In this document: piece after piece, positions 15,068-24,797 of the stretch
Numbering within the stretch: the first letter of the stretch is position 1
Layout: each line of letters opens with the position of its first letter
NCBI GenBank assembly: GCA_000953695.1
Contig: LN554846.1
Coordinates: 992,001-1,056,000 of the forward strand
Length of the DNA: 64,000 nucleotides
Source of the DNA: Aliivibrio wodanis
GTDB taxonomy: Bacteria > Pseudomonadota > Gammaproteobacteria > Enterobacterales > Vibrionaceae
Reading direction: 5' to 3'
The notes under the pieces: model-generated
Database searches by the model: none
What the model was told of the DNA's origin: nothing
What the model saw: the letters and a program-made list of their open reading frames with translations, nothing else
Program-made: the position numbers and the translations under genes

Positions 15068-15982
15068 TCATTTGGTTTTATTTCTTTCTGCTGCCGTTAA
15101 TTCAAATCGCTCAAGAACATGGTCAATAAAAACACGTAATCGTTTTGGTATCAGCTTATTTTGTGGGAAAACCAAGCTAATGGCGGCTTTCGGTAAATCC
15201 CAATCAGGAAGAATTTGCACCAATTCGCCACTTTTAATGTGCTCTCGACATAAGAATTCAGGCAAAGAGGCGATGCCTAACCCACTTAAGCAGGCAGATT
15301 TACAGGCAGTTATTGTATTTACTTTTAAGCGATAAGGCAGATTAACGCGAATGGCTTTATCTACCTGATTAAAATAAAGATTAGGGACCTTAACGGCGTT
15401 AACGACTTTGATCTGATGATGAGGCGAATCAAGATCCTCTGGAGAAGTAATGTCTCCATATGTAGTTAAATACTCAGGGCTTGCCACAATAATACGCTCG
15501 GAAAAGTCGATGGTTCGAGCGACTAACGAAGAGTCGTTGATCTCACCAATTTGAACATAAAGATCAATACCATCACCAATAATATCAACTTCTCGATTGG
15601 TCATTTCAACATTAACAGAGACTTCAGGGTAGCGTTTAAGAAAGCTGTTGATGTAATCAGACATAACGTTGTGGCCGATCTCTACGGGCATGGCCAAATT
15701 AAGGTGACCACGAATTAAGTTTTGATTTGCGGTCAGCTCTAATTCAGTTTGTTGCATAATATCAAGCACTTTGACGCTGGCTTGATAAAAAATCTCACCT
15801 TCTTGGGTTAAGCCTAATTTTCTAGTTGAGCGAGTGATCAGCTTCACACCTAAATGCTCCTCAAGCTCAGCAAGCTTTCTACTTACTGTTGATTTTGTCA
15901 TACCAAGGTTAGTAGCAGCTTGAGTAAAACTTCCAGAATCAATGACTTGATTTAATATAGTTATGTTATTCAAATCCATCAT
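15068..15982 (-). CDS. LysR family transcriptional regulator
   Basis: This 305-residue LysR regulator has an N-terminal winged helix (FTQAATNLGMTKSTVSRKLAELE) and a C-terminal LysR substrate-binding domain. ATG at 15982 is chosen because AAGGAA lies seven bases upstream; a longer frame reaches 16018 but lacks a ribosome-binding site. The gene is divergent from the HlyD/DHA2 efflux pair, with about 160 bases between, the usual layout for a regulator that controls its neighbour. The inducer is unknown. Confidence 0.9.
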   Translation of the reverse strand: MMDLNNITILNQVIDSGSFTQAATNLGMTKSTVSRKLAELEEHLGVKLITRSTRKLGLTQEGEIFYQASVKVLDIMQQTELELTANQNLIRGHLNLAMPVEIGHNVMSDYINSFLKRYPEVSVNVEMTNREVDIIGDGIDLYVQIGEINDSSLVARTIDFSERIIVASPEYLTTYGDITSPEDLDSPHHQIKVVNAVKVPNLYFNQVDKAIRVNLPYRLKVNTITACKSACLSGLGIASLPEFLCREHIKSGELVQILPDWDLPKAAISLVFPQNKLIPKRLRVFIDHVLERFELTAAERNKTK

Positions 15983-16142
15983 TAGGTCGTTCCTTATTGA
16001 TTGGTAAGATTTGTGCAACAGTGTTTCCTTTTTTTCCTATCTAATCAATAAATCATTTTCGTTTTATACTGTCGTTCTCTTATTTATTACATTCATGTTT
16101 ATTGCAAACGTGAATGGCTTCATTTTCAAGTGGGTACGCGCA

Positions 16143-17183
16143 GTGGCAGAACAACAGAAGAAAAAAAATAAAGCACCTTTGATTGCGACAATCGTTATTA
16201 TTTTATGTGGCCTTGCCGGTGGTGGTTATTGGTATGGTTATGGTCAATATTTCCAATCAACAGACAATGCGTATTTGCAAGGTGACATCACAACGATCAG
16301 CCCTAAAGTCGGTGGTTATATTGCCAAGACATTGGTTGAAGATAACCAAGTGGTAAAAGCGGGCGATTTATTGGCAACCATAGACAGTCGTGATTTTGAA
16401 GCTGAAAAAGAGAAAGCAGAAGCCAATGTATTAGTCAGTGAAGCGGCGATTAAAAATTTAGCGGCAGAGCGCAAGCTACAAGACATTCGTATTCGTCAGG
16501 CGGCGAGTGAGATTGAATCAGCCAATGCTGAACATGAGCGTGCTCAACAACAAGTTAAACGTACTAAAGCGTTAATCAAAAAGAATTATTCGTCACAAGA
16601 TGAGTTAGATAATAACGTTTCCCACCTTAAAGTATCACTGGCAAATGTGGATGCGGCAAAGGCTAATTATCAAGCATCAAAAGAGCAAATCAATGTGATT
16701 GAAAGCGAGATTGCTCAAGCGGAGGCTGGATTAGCTCAAGCAAAAGCGGCGTTAGAACAGACTGAAATTAATCTTTCTTATACCAATATTTATGCGCCGA
16801 TTGATGGTGTGGTTGGTAAACGTAGTTTGCGCAGTGGCTTATTGGTTCAAGCAGGTATGCCTTTACTTAGTCTAGTTCCAACTACAGAAGTATGGATTGA
16901 AGCGAACTTTAAAGAAACACAGCTTGGTGATATTCATAAAGGTCAAAAAGTATTTGTCGATTTAGATGCGTATCCAGATCTACACCTAAAAGGGATTGTT
17001 GATAGCTTCTCTCCTGCAACGGGCGCTAAATTTGCGTTACTGCCACCAGAGAATGCGACGGGTAATTTCACTAAAATTGTGCAACGTGTGCCGGTTAAAA
17101 TCAGTATTTTAAATGCAGACTTATTAGAAGGTAAGTTGATCCCAGGTCTTTCAGTGGTTGCAACGGTTGATACTCGAGGTTAG
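16143..17183 (+). CDS. HlyD/EmrA-type membrane fusion protein
   Basis: This periplasmic adaptor protein is about 347 residues from GTG at 16143 (MAEQQKKKNKAPL). The frame is open to 16011, but earlier starts add an unlikely extension before the membrane anchor. There is one transmembrane segment (LIATIVIILCGLAGG), then the biotinyl-lipoyl half FQSTDNAYLQGD, a long coiled-coil hairpin rich in Ala/Glu, and the second lipoyl half with TNIYAPIDGVVGKRSLRSG. It links the inner-membrane exporter encoded two bases downstream to an outer-membrane channel that is not encoded here. Likely substrate: toxic hydrophobic compounds, by analogy with EmrA. The start remains uncertain. Confidence 0.88.
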   Translation: MAEQQKKKNKAPLIATIVIILCGLAGGGYWYGYGQYFQSTDNAYLQGDITTISPKVGGYIAKTLVEDNQVVKAGDLLATIDSRDFEAEKEKAEANVLVSEAAIKNLAAERKLQDIRIRQAASEIESANAEHERAQQQVKRTKALIKKNYSSQDELDNNVSHLKVSLANVDAAKANYQASKEQINVIESEIAQAEAGLAQAKAALEQTEINLSYTNIYAPIDGVVGKRSLRSGLLVQAGMPLLSLVPTTEVWIEANFKETQLGDIHKGQKVFVDLDAYPDLHLKGIVDSFSPATGAKFALLPPENATGNFTKIVQRVPVKISILNADLLEGKLIPGLSVVATVDTRG

Positions 17184-17185
17184 TC

Positions 17186-18790
17186 ATGACTCAAGAATTA
17201 ACGGTGAGAAATCAAAATGAATCTGCCGATGTACCAATAGAACCTGAAATACCAAGACGCCATTGGATAGCACTATTTGGTGGTTTGCTTGGTGCGTTTA
17301 TGGCGATTCTGGATATTCAGATCACCAACTCGTCTCTAAAAGATATTCAAGGCGCGTTATCGGCAACCATGGATGAAAGTTCGTGGATCTCTACCTCTTA
17401 TCTTGTGGCTGAAATGATTGCGATCCCATTGAGTGGTTGGTTGTCAGTTGCCATTGGTAAGCGTCGTTATTTAACCTGGACCACCATCATTTTTGCTGTG
17501 GCGTCTGTGCTGTGTTCTGTGTCTTGGAACATGGGCTCAATGATTGTCTTTCGTGCTATTCAGGGTTTTAGTGGTGGGGCGTTAATCCCACTGGCTTTCT
17601 CTTTGGTTGTTCAGTTATTGCCATTGAATAAGCGTGCAGTTGGGATGGCGTTATTTGGGGTAACAGCGACGTTTGCGCCGTCAATTGGTCCTACATTAGG
17701 TGGCTGGTTAACTGAAAATTTCTCGTGGCACTATATTTTCTATATCAATATTCCACCAGCCATCGCGCTTATCTGTATGGTCAATTATGGTCTTGATGAT
17801 GAGCCGTTAAAATTAGACAGTTTATTAAAAGCCGATTGGTTTGGTATTACGACGATGGCGATTGGTCTGGGTTGCTTAGAAGTGGTGCTAGAAGAGGGGA
17901 ACCGTGAAGAGTGGTTTAGCTCTAGCTTCATTGTGACTTTATCGATTATTTCAGCCATCAGTCTTATCTATTTTGTGATTAATGAGCTGCAGCATAAGAA
18001 CCCACTAGTGAATTTGCGGCTACTTAAACAAAGTCAGTTTGCAATGTCATGCATGGCCTATTTGATCTTAGGGATGGCGTTGTTGGGATCTATTTACGTG
18101 CTACCAATGTATATGATCCAAATTCAAGGGTATAACGCGTTAGAAATTGGTGAAGTATTGATGTGGATGGGGTTCCCTCAGCTGTTGATTTTCCCATTAG
18201 TACCGAAATTAACGCAGATCATTAAAGCGAAATATTTGGTGTTCTTTGGCTTCTCAATGTTTGGCATTAGCTGTTTTGTAAATACGCACATGAGCTATAA
18301 CTTTGGTGGTGATCAGCTGATTTTCTCCATGCTATTACGTGCGATTGGTAGTCCATTTATTATGGTGCCTTTGTCATTGGTTGCAATGGAAGAGATCCAA
18401 AAGCATCAAGTGGCAGATGCCTCAACCATTACCAATGTATTACGTAATTTGGGTGGTGCATTCAGTATTGCAATTATCGCGACCATGCTGGATAACAAAA
18501 CCCGTGAACACTTAGGGCATATTAAAGAGACATTAACCAGTGTCAGTACGGATGGTTGGTATCAACTGCAACAAAGCGCAGCAATGTTTGTTTCAAAGGG
18601 GAGCGATCCTGCAACTGCAATGCTGCAAGCGAAGGCGTCATTAACCATGACCATGCAGCGAGATGCGGCCATTATGGCGTACAACGATGTTTTCTTAATG
18701 ATGACGTTCTTCTTAGGTTTTGCTGCTTTTATGATGTTTTTTGTTAAATCGAATTCGAATCCGGGCTCAATGGAAGGTGGAGCGCATTAA
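17186..18790 (+). CDS. EmrB/QacA-type MFS drug exporter (DHA2, 14 TM)
   Basis: This 534-residue DHA2 transporter has many hydrophobic segments. The conserved LDIQITNSSLKDIQGAL lies in the first membrane helix region, and GWLSVAIGKRRYL is the loop 2-3 motif. The family pumps drugs out in exchange for protons, and with the HlyD protein forms a two-part export route across the inner membrane and periplasm. The start follows the HlyD stop by two bases. The substrate cannot be told from sequence. Confidence 0.9.
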   Translation: MTQELTVRNQNESADVPIEPEIPRRHWIALFGGLLGAFMAILDIQITNSSLKDIQGALSATMDESSWISTSYLVAEMIAIPLSGWLSVAIGKRRYLTWTTIIFAVASVLCSVSWNMGSMIVFRAIQGFSGGALIPLAFSLVVQLLPLNKRAVGMALFGVTATFAPSIGPTLGGWLTENFSWHYIFYINIPPAIALICMVNYGLDDEPLKLDSLLKADWFGITTMAIGLGCLEVVLEEGNREEWFSSSFIVTLSIISAISLIYFVINELQHKNPLVNLRLLKQSQFAMSCMAYLILGMALLGSIYVLPMYMIQIQGYNALEIGEVLMWMGFPQLLIFPLVPKLTQIIKAKYLVFFGFSMFGISCFVNTHMSYNFGGDQLIFSMLLRAIGSPFIMVPLSLVAMEEIQKHQVADASTITNVLRNLGGAFSIAIIATMLDNKTREHLGHIKETLTSVSTDGWYQLQQSAAMFVSKGSDPATAMLQAKASLTMTMQRDAAIMAYNDVFLMMTFFLGFAAFMMFFVKSNSNPGSMEGGAH

Positions 18791-18859
18791 TTTTTTATGT
18801 GTACTCGCATCTTTAAGTGGTTTGGGTATAATGCGGCAGAATATTGAAATGAGGTTCTC

Positions 18860-19561
18860 ATGCGTTTAGATAAATTTTTGTGCGAAACAACAGGTGCCAC
18901 TCGTAAAGAAGCAACTCGTATTATTAAAAGTGGTACGGTTACCGTTGATGGTGTGAAAACAAAAGTTACTTCAGTAAAAGTAACCGATGATTCAACCGTT
19001 GAGTGGGATGGTCGTGAACTTAAATTCCATGGTCCTCGTTATATTATGCTATTCAAGCCGGATGGTTATGTATGTTCTCACGAAGACAGTACACACCCTT
19101 CAGCGTTAACGTTATTGGATGAAGTGAATGTAGATAAACTGCATTTCGCGGGTCGCCTTGATGTTGATACAACAGGTTTAGTTCTTATTACTGATGACGG
19201 CCAATGGTCACATAAGATCACATCACCAAAGCGTAAGTGCTCTAAAACTTACCGTGTATGGTTAGATGAATCGATTGGTGCTGATTATGCTGAGCAACTA
19301 GCTGAAGGCATTCAGCTTAAGAGCGAAACTGGCTTAACTATGCCAGCAGTAATGGAAATTGTTAATGAAGACGAAAATGAGCTTCTATTAACGATCCAAG
19401 AAGGTAAATACCACCAAGTGAAGCGTATGTTCGCAGCGCTTGGTAACAAAGTTGAAGGTTTACACCGTTCTCAAATTGGTCAATTAGGCTTAGATTACTC
19501 ACTTGAACCTGGTGAATATCGCTATTTGACAGAAGAAGAAGTGATTGCTGTTCTTGGCTAA
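18860..19561 (+). CDS. rsuA: 16S rRNA pseudouridine(516) synthase RsuA
   Basis: RsuA converts U516 of 16S rRNA to pseudouridine. The 233-residue length matches E. coli RsuA (231). An S4 RNA-binding domain comes first (MRLDKFLCETTGATRKEA), and the catalytic domain carries GRLDVDTTGLVLITDDG, with its catalytic Asp in RLDVDTTG. GAGGTTC precedes the start. It forms a single gene with a strong terminator 60 bases after the stop. A MITE-like repeat fragment sits between the stop and that terminator. Confidence 0.93.
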   Translation: MRLDKFLCETTGATRKEATRIIKSGTVTVDGVKTKVTSVKVTDDSTVEWDGRELKFHGPRYIMLFKPDGYVCSHEDSTHPSALTLLDEVNVDKLHFAGRLDVDTTGLVLITDDGQWSHKITSPKRKCSKTYRVWLDESIGADYAEQLAEGIQLKSETGLTMPAVMEIVNEDENELLLTIQEGKYHQVKRMFAALGNKVEGLHRSQIGQLGLDYSLEPGEYRYLTEEEVIAVLG

Positions 19562-19569
19562 TCATTGTT

Positions 19570-19619
19570 AAGCGATTTTCCTGCGTAATAAATAGATCAT
19601 CTAATTAATTACATTGGTA
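19570..19619. repeat. fragment of a MITE-like intergenic repeat
   Basis: These 50 bases match the reverse complement of 48301-48350 with three mismatches. The right edge ends in the ATTGGTA tip of the longer element. It lies directly before the rsuA terminator. Confidence 0.85.
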
Positions 19620-19621
19620 TA

Positions 19622-19652
19622 AAAACGGTATGATGTTATGTCATACCGTTTT
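19622..19652 (+). terminator. rsuA terminator
   Basis: A perfect 12-bp stem (AAAACGGTATGA with TCATACCGTTTT) with a 7-base loop is followed by more T residues. It could also work on the other strand. Confidence 0.85.
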
Positions 19653-19751
19653 TTGTAAATTAATGAAAATAATTAGTATTAAATAGGCTTAGTTTACGGC
19701 TCATGATAAAATTAACGATCATTAATCGCTCTTTATTCCTTTAGGTTTTTT

Positions 19752-20954
19752 ATGTCAACGAGCTCTCCTGAATCAGCTGAAAGTCCACCGCTAAGTTTAC
19801 TTTTAATCGTTATTCTTGGAGCTATTGCTGCGTTAACACCACTTGCGATTGATATGTACTTACCTGCAATGCCAAGTATTGCAAAAGATCTTGGAGTGTC
19901 TGCCGGCTCTGTTCAAATGACATTAACGGCATATACAGCAGGCTTTGCTATTGCACAGTTAATTCATGGTCCCCTTGCTGATAGTTATGGCCGACGTCCA
20001 GTTCTTATTATCGGTACGGTTTTATTTGCTATTTGTGCGGTTATTGGTGCCTTAGTCGATGGCATTGAATCATTAATGTATATCCGAGTATTACAGGGTG
20101 TTGCAGGCGCAGCCTCTTCTGTGGTTATTCAGGCTATTGTGCGTGATATGTTTGATAAAGAAGATTTTGCTCGTACCATGGCATTTATTACCTTGGTGAT
20201 GACAATTGCCCCTTTAGCTGCTCCTATGATTGGTGGTCACTTAGCGGTTTGGTTTGGCTGGCGTTCAATTTTTTGGTTATTGGCTGCTTTTTCTGTCCTA
20301 ATTATTTTAGCCATTTTTTGGAAAATCCCCGAGACACTGAAAGAAGAGAATCGAGAACCTTTTAAGCTAACAACTTCTTTTCGTAATTACTTATCTCTAT
20401 TTAAAAACCCAGTGTCGCTTGGTTTGATATTTGCCGGAGCATTCTCATTTTCAGGGATGTTTGCTTTCTTAACCGCAGGCTCATTTGTTTATATTGATAT
20501 TTATGGTGTGAGTGTTTCTAATTTTGGTTATCTTTTTGGCTTAAATATCATTTTCTTAATTATTATGACTACAATTAATGGCCGTATTGTGAAAAGAATG
20601 GGCTCTCATAATATGCTTAAGTTGGGATTATCTATTCAGTTATTTGCAGGCTTATTGATGGTCGTTGGTCAATGGTTTGAATGGGGGTTATGGGGCACAG
20701 TGATCCCTGTAGTGCTATTTGTTGGCTGTATTTCTACTATTGGTAGTAATAGTATGGCTCTGTTATTAAGTCATTACCCTAAGATGGCAGGAACGGCGTC
20801 ATCACTTGCGGGTACATTGAGGTTTGGTACTGGCTCATTAATTGGTGCTAGTATTGCCATGTTGCCGTCAGATTCAGCGTGGCCTATGGTTAGTGCAATG
20901 ACGGCGTGTTCTATTTTATCTTTTGGTTGTTATTTTGTTTTTGGGCGAAAATAG
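19752..20954 (+). CDS. Bcr/CflA family MFS multidrug exporter
   Basis: This 400-residue 12-TM transporter has the Bcr/CflA opening LTPLAIDMYLPAMPSIAKDL, the loop 2-3 motif GPLADSYGRRPVL and VLQGVAGAASSVV in helix 4. The family exports drugs such as bicyclomycin, and in some cases cysteine or sulfonamides. The next gene begins three bases after its stop, so the two are probably co-transcribed. The substrate is not predictable. Confidence 0.9.
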   Translation: MSTSSPESAESPPLSLLLIVILGAIAALTPLAIDMYLPAMPSIAKDLGVSAGSVQMTLTAYTAGFAIAQLIHGPLADSYGRRPVLIIGTVLFAICAVIGALVDGIESLMYIRVLQGVAGAASSVVIQAIVRDMFDKEDFARTMAFITLVMTIAPLAAPMIGGHLAVWFGWRSIFWLLAAFSVLIILAIFWKIPETLKEENREPFKLTTSFRNYLSLFKNPVSLGLIFAGAFSFSGMFAFLTAGSFVYIDIYGVSVSNFGYLFGLNIIFLIIMTTINGRIVKRMGSHNMLKLGLSIQLFAGLLMVVGQWFEWGLWGTVIPVVLFVGCISTIGSNSMALLLSHYPKMAGTASSLAGTLRFGTGSLIGASIAMLPSDSAWPMVSAMTACSILSFGCYFVFGRK

Positions 20955-20957
20955 TAA

Positions 20958-21644
20958 ATGAGTGAAAAAAAATCAGCGCAGTATTATCAAGAAATTCAAT
21001 GTGTAATCAATGCGGCATTAGGTGATTTACAAGAAAGTAAAGACAGTGGACGCTTACCTAAGAACCCTGTAAGTGCAAATCACTTTTTAATTCGCTGGGT
21101 AACTACGGCAATTAAAACACAACGTTTTGCTCATTGTGCTGCAAAAGATTTAGTAACGTGGCAGAAAGAAGGTCGTACAAAAGGAACGGGTACTGAGCTA
21201 CCGACACGTTTTGAGCATTATTCACGATTGTATCGTGAATTAGCACCTGCTGAAGCGACAAAACCTATCACAAAAGATGCGATTTTAGCGTGGAGTGAGT
21301 TTTTAGAAGAAGATAAAGAATGGTGTGTGACAACTGAGTACGAAGTATTACCAAAAGCCTCGTTATTTTCGGATGGTGATCACTCGTTGATTATCTGTTC
21401 AACACAACTAGAGTCTTGCTTTGACGGTGAGGATGGCTCAGCTGAGTTAGTGAAACCGCTGACGTGTTATGTTCGTGGTAATCACCATGAGTTTATTGAA
21501 TCGGCGTATGAGCATGGTTTAATTGTTCATAAACGTTCTGATTACAAATCAAAAGTGAAATATCACGGTGAATACCTGATTTTCCCTAATAACCATGGTT
21601 TGCAATTGGGTGAGATCCCATTCTCATTTAATGTGAAAAAGTAG
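20958..21644 (+). CDS. DUF2913-like protein
   Basis: This 228-residue soluble protein has no signal peptide or membrane segment. Stretches such as NHFLIRWVTTAIK look like the DUF2913 family, which is found mainly in Vibrionaceae and has no known function. It sits three bases after the Bcr-type exporter gene and ends at a strong terminator, so it is probably in that operon. I do not recognise catalytic residues. The family call is from memory and moderate. Confidence 0.7.
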   Translation: MSEKKSAQYYQEIQCVINAALGDLQESKDSGRLPKNPVSANHFLIRWVTTAIKTQRFAHCAAKDLVTWQKEGRTKGTGTELPTRFEHYSRLYRELAPAEATKPITKDAILAWSEFLEEDKEWCVTTEYEVLPKASLFSDGDHSLIICSTQLESCFDGEDGSAELVKPLTCYVRGNHHEFIESAYEHGLIVHKRSDYKSKVKYHGEYLIFPNNHGLQLGEIPFSFNVKK

Positions 21645-21661
21645 ATTTTTCAATTTATTAA

Positions 21662-21690
21662 AAAAAAGCGCAGATCTTCTGCGCTTTTTT
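21662..21690. terminator. bidirectional terminator
   Basis: A stem with AGCGCAGA/TCTGCGCT arms is flanked by A-runs and T-runs. It serves the DUF2913-like gene and probably the convergent SDR gene as well. Confidence 0.85.
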
Positions 21691-21715
21691 TATGCCTACT
21701 GTTTTGAAATTTTTC

Positions 21716-23167
21716 TTATTCTTTTAGCTCTTCGGCTTCTGCTTTTTTACAAATCGCTTTCACCATGCCTTTAAAGATAAATAGATGGGCAGGGAACATA
21801 GCGAACCAATACATTAATCCCCAAAAGCCTTTAGGGTGCCACCATGCTCGAACATCTAATTGGCGATGCCCCTCATCAATTTCTTTAATTGAAAACTCTA
21901 ATCGTCCTAGTCCAGGAGCCGTCATTCCAAAAAGTAATGATAAGAATTTGTTCTCTTCGCAGCGGATCACTTTCCATGAGTCAATATGATCGCCTAGCTG
22001 AACTTTGCCTGACTCAGGTCTTCTTCTGATTGGAAATGAACCACCAAGCAAAGGATCTAACCATTCTCTGGTTCGCCATAATGCATTGGCGAAGAAATAA
22101 CCCTCTTTACTACCGAGACGTTCAATGACTGTCCATAACTGTTGAGGTGAAGCGGTGGTTGTAAAGCTTGCTCCCGCTTGCTTTGGGTAATAACCGTAAT
22201 CTGACTTCCAACGTTTTAATGCACTTGGATCAAAGCCCCAAATTTCTGTTTTTATTGTTTCTTCATTGGTTTCTTGAGCTCGATTTATTGCGTCAGATAA
22301 AGAGAGCAATGGTTGTGGGAATGCGCGTTCTATAACCGAATTATCAGCAATTAAATCATGATCAATTCCGGCTAATAATGCTCTTCCTAAATCAGACGGA
22401 ACAGAGGTCACAACACCAAGCCATAAGCCAGCAAAAGAAGGGCTAATAAAGCGTGTTGGAATGATCTTTATAGAACGATGATTCCGCTTAGCAATAAGAT
22501 GAAATAGGGTTTGGTAGCTTACGGTTTCAGGCCCACCCGCTTCAAAAGTGATGGATTTGGTCAGAGGATAATTAATGCATTGGATTAAGTAGTAATTGAG
22601 GTTTTCTATCGCAATTGGGTTTGCTTGCGAGTTAATCCAAACAGGGCAGATCAATACAGGGAAATGATTAACAAAATCGGTCATGATTTCAAAAGCGGCT
22701 GATCCGGTACCAATGATTATTCCTGAGTTGATCTCTATGGTAGGAATGCCCGTTGAACGAAGTAATTCACCTGTTTTTTTACGAGCCAGTAAATGCTGAG
22801 ATTGATATCCCTCTGGCTGTAATGCACTTAAATAAATGATTTTTGATAGATATGATTGTTCAGCGGCGATTTTAAAGTTTTCAGCAAGAGAGACTTCATA
22901 GTCAAGAAAGTCATGGCCATGGGACATCCCATGAACTAAAAAATAGGCAATATCACAGTCTTTCATTAATGGAAGAATAGAATCTGAATCTTCTAAATCA
23001 AGGAAATGACATTGTAGGTTGGGGTGCTCAGTCACCCTATCAAGTAGGTAATCAATATTACGAGCGCAAGCAATAACGATATGCCCTTGCTGTAATAATT
23101 GTGGGATCAATTGAGAGCCAACATACCCTGATGCGCCAACAATGAGAATTGTACTTTTTTTATTCAA
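21716..23167 (-). CDS. SDR-family NAD(P)-binding protein with DUF2867 domain
   Basis: This 483-residue protein has an N-terminal Rossmann domain (VGASGYVGSQLIPQL) like NmrA/YbjT atypical SDRs, followed by a C-terminal DUF2867 region of about 150 residues. The C-terminal end (YWFAMFPAHLFIFKGM) is hydrophobic and may touch the membrane. The catalytic Tyr-x3-Lys of classical SDRs is not obvious, so enzyme activity is uncertain. The start ATG at 23167 has an AAGGAGC-like site upstream. The gene faces the MATE exporter gene across a promoter-sized gap. No function is known. Confidence 0.85.
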   Translation of the reverse strand: MNKKSTILIVGASGYVGSQLIPQLLQQGHIVIACARNIDYLLDRVTEHPNLQCHFLDLEDSDSILPLMKDCDIAYFLVHGMSHGHDFLDYEVSLAENFKIAAEQSYLSKIIYLSALQPEGYQSQHLLARKKTGELLRSTGIPTIEINSGIIIGTGSAAFEIMTDFVNHFPVLICPVWINSQANPIAIENLNYYLIQCINYPLTKSITFEAGGPETVSYQTLFHLIAKRNHRSIKIIPTRFISPSFAGLWLGVVTSVPSDLGRALLAGIDHDLIADNSVIERAFPQPLLSLSDAINRAQETNEETIKTEIWGFDPSALKRWKSDYGYYPKQAGASFTTTASPQQLWTVIERLGSKEGYFFANALWRTREWLDPLLGGSFPIRRRPESGKVQLGDHIDSWKVIRCEENKFLSLLFGMTAPGLGRLEFSIKEIDEGHRQLDVRAWWHPKGFWGLMYWFAMFPAHLFIFKGMVKAICKKAEAEELKE

Positions 23168-23293
23168 GACAGCTCCTTTACCTTGTGAATATAAATATTA
23201 ATTACGGTTTGATTCTAGTACAATTTGTAGGCATATACCTAATGGATCTTGTGCAGTGCAAATGGTTAATTTGTTGTTTATTTGAGGTTCTTC

Positions 23294-24673
23294 ATGTCTG
23301 TTTTTCTTTCTAATGTTATTGGTCACACTCGCGGTGAATTTCTAAAGCGATTATTGATGATCGCAATTCCAATTGCTCTGCAAAATATTATGTTCTCTAG
23401 CCGTGGTTTGGTTGATGTGCTTATGCTAGGTCAACTTGGCGAAGCAGATATTGCTGCTGTTGGTGTTGCTAGCCGTGCAACATTTGTGACCACCATTATG
23501 TTGGTTGGTGTAACAACAGGTGGTGCGCTATTAACAGCCCAATACTGGGGAGCTCAAAATAAGGAAGGAGTTCGTCAAAGTACGGCGCTTACTTGGATGG
23601 TAAGCATGGCTATGGCGACGATTCCTGTTGCTCTGTTCTTTTTGATCCCAGAGCAAATTATGTCTTTAGCGACCGATTCTCAAGAAGTTATTGACCTAGG
23701 GGCGGAGTATCTCTTTATAACGGCATTAACTATGTACGTTGTTTCTTGTGGTAGCAGTATGGCGGTAGGGTTACGCTCTATTCATCAACCAGGAGTTAGT
23801 ACATTTTTTAGTGGGATAGGGATCGCTTCTAACGTCTTCTTGAACTGGGTGTTGATTTTTGGTCATTTAGGTGCGCCTGCTATGGGGATAAAAGGGGCAG
23901 CTTTAGCAACCTTGATCAGTGGTGTTATTGAGATTATCTGCTTGTATGGTTACCTCTATGGTCGTTCTCATTTATTAAGTTTTGGCTTAGTTGAAATTAA
24001 AGCGGTATTAAATTGGCCAAAAATATCTAAGTTCCTCTCTTTATCTTTGCCTACGACGTTTAATTTCTTAGTCTGGTCGGCGGGTATATTTACTTATCAT
24101 GCCATTATGGGTCAATCGGGAGTTCAAGGTTTAGCTGCGTTATCTGTTATTTCTCCAATTGAATCTATTGCATTAAGTTTTCTTATTGGTGCGGCAGGGG
24201 CTGCGTCAGTATTGATGGGAAATCAGTTGGGAGCAAAAAAATACGAAGCGGTTTATTACCAAAGTTGGGGAGTCTTAGGTTTAAGTGTAGTGACGAGCTT
24301 TGTCATTGCGTTATTTGTTATGATTTTTCAGCATCAAATCTTGGATATGTTTCCTGCATTAACTGATGAAACTCGTGCTATTGCTGAGAAATTTATGGCA
24401 ATTCTTGCCATTATTATTGTGATCAGAAGTGTGCCTTTAACGGCTATTGTAGGAGTGTTGCGAGCGGGTGGGGATGTTAAGTACTGTTTGTATCAGGATA
24501 TTATCTCACAGTGGTTTATTGGTATTCCTATTGCAGCTATTGGAGCATTAGTTTTAGGCTTCCCTCCTGAGTATGTTTATGCACTATTTATTGTTGAAGA
24601 AATAGTAAAATGGTTTGGTTCAATTTATAGAATGAAATCAAAAAAATGGATTAAAAATCTGGTAGATGCATAA
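23294..24673 (+). CDS. MATE family efflux transporter
   Basis: This 459-residue, 12-TM transporter starts at ATG 23294, with GAGG ahead of it; a TTG four codons earlier is less likely. The internal two-fold repeat and the N-terminal segment LVDVLMLGQLGEADIAAVG are typical of MATE/DinF proteins, which export cationic drugs in exchange for sodium or protons. The gene is monocistronic, and about 120 bases separate it from the ABC transporter genes. The substrate is unknown. Confidence 0.9.
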   Translation: MSVFLSNVIGHTRGEFLKRLLMIAIPIALQNIMFSSRGLVDVLMLGQLGEADIAAVGVASRATFVTTIMLVGVTTGGALLTAQYWGAQNKEGVRQSTALTWMVSMAMATIPVALFFLIPEQIMSLATDSQEVIDLGAEYLFITALTMYVVSCGSSMAVGLRSIHQPGVSTFFSGIGIASNVFLNWVLIFGHLGAPAMGIKGAALATLISGVIEIICLYGYLYGRSHLLSFGLVEIKAVLNWPKISKFLSLSLPTTFNFLVWSAGIFTYHAIMGQSGVQGLAALSVISPIESIALSFLIGAAGAASVLMGNQLGAKKYEAVYYQSWGVLGLSVVTSFVIALFVMIFQHQILDMFPALTDETRAIAEKFMAILAIIIVIRSVPLTAIVGVLRAGGDVKYCLYQDIISQWFIGIPIAAIGALVLGFPPEYVYALFIVEEIVKWFGSIYRMKSKKWIKNLVDA

Positions 24674-24797
24674 CAAAAGATGGGTTTTAGTTGCTATCGG
24701 AACAGAGTATTAACCTAAGGTATAAAAAGCTTTATGAAAGCAGGGTTATAGTGTAAATTCTGTTACCGATATCACAAAACATCTTTTGAGAGGGTAC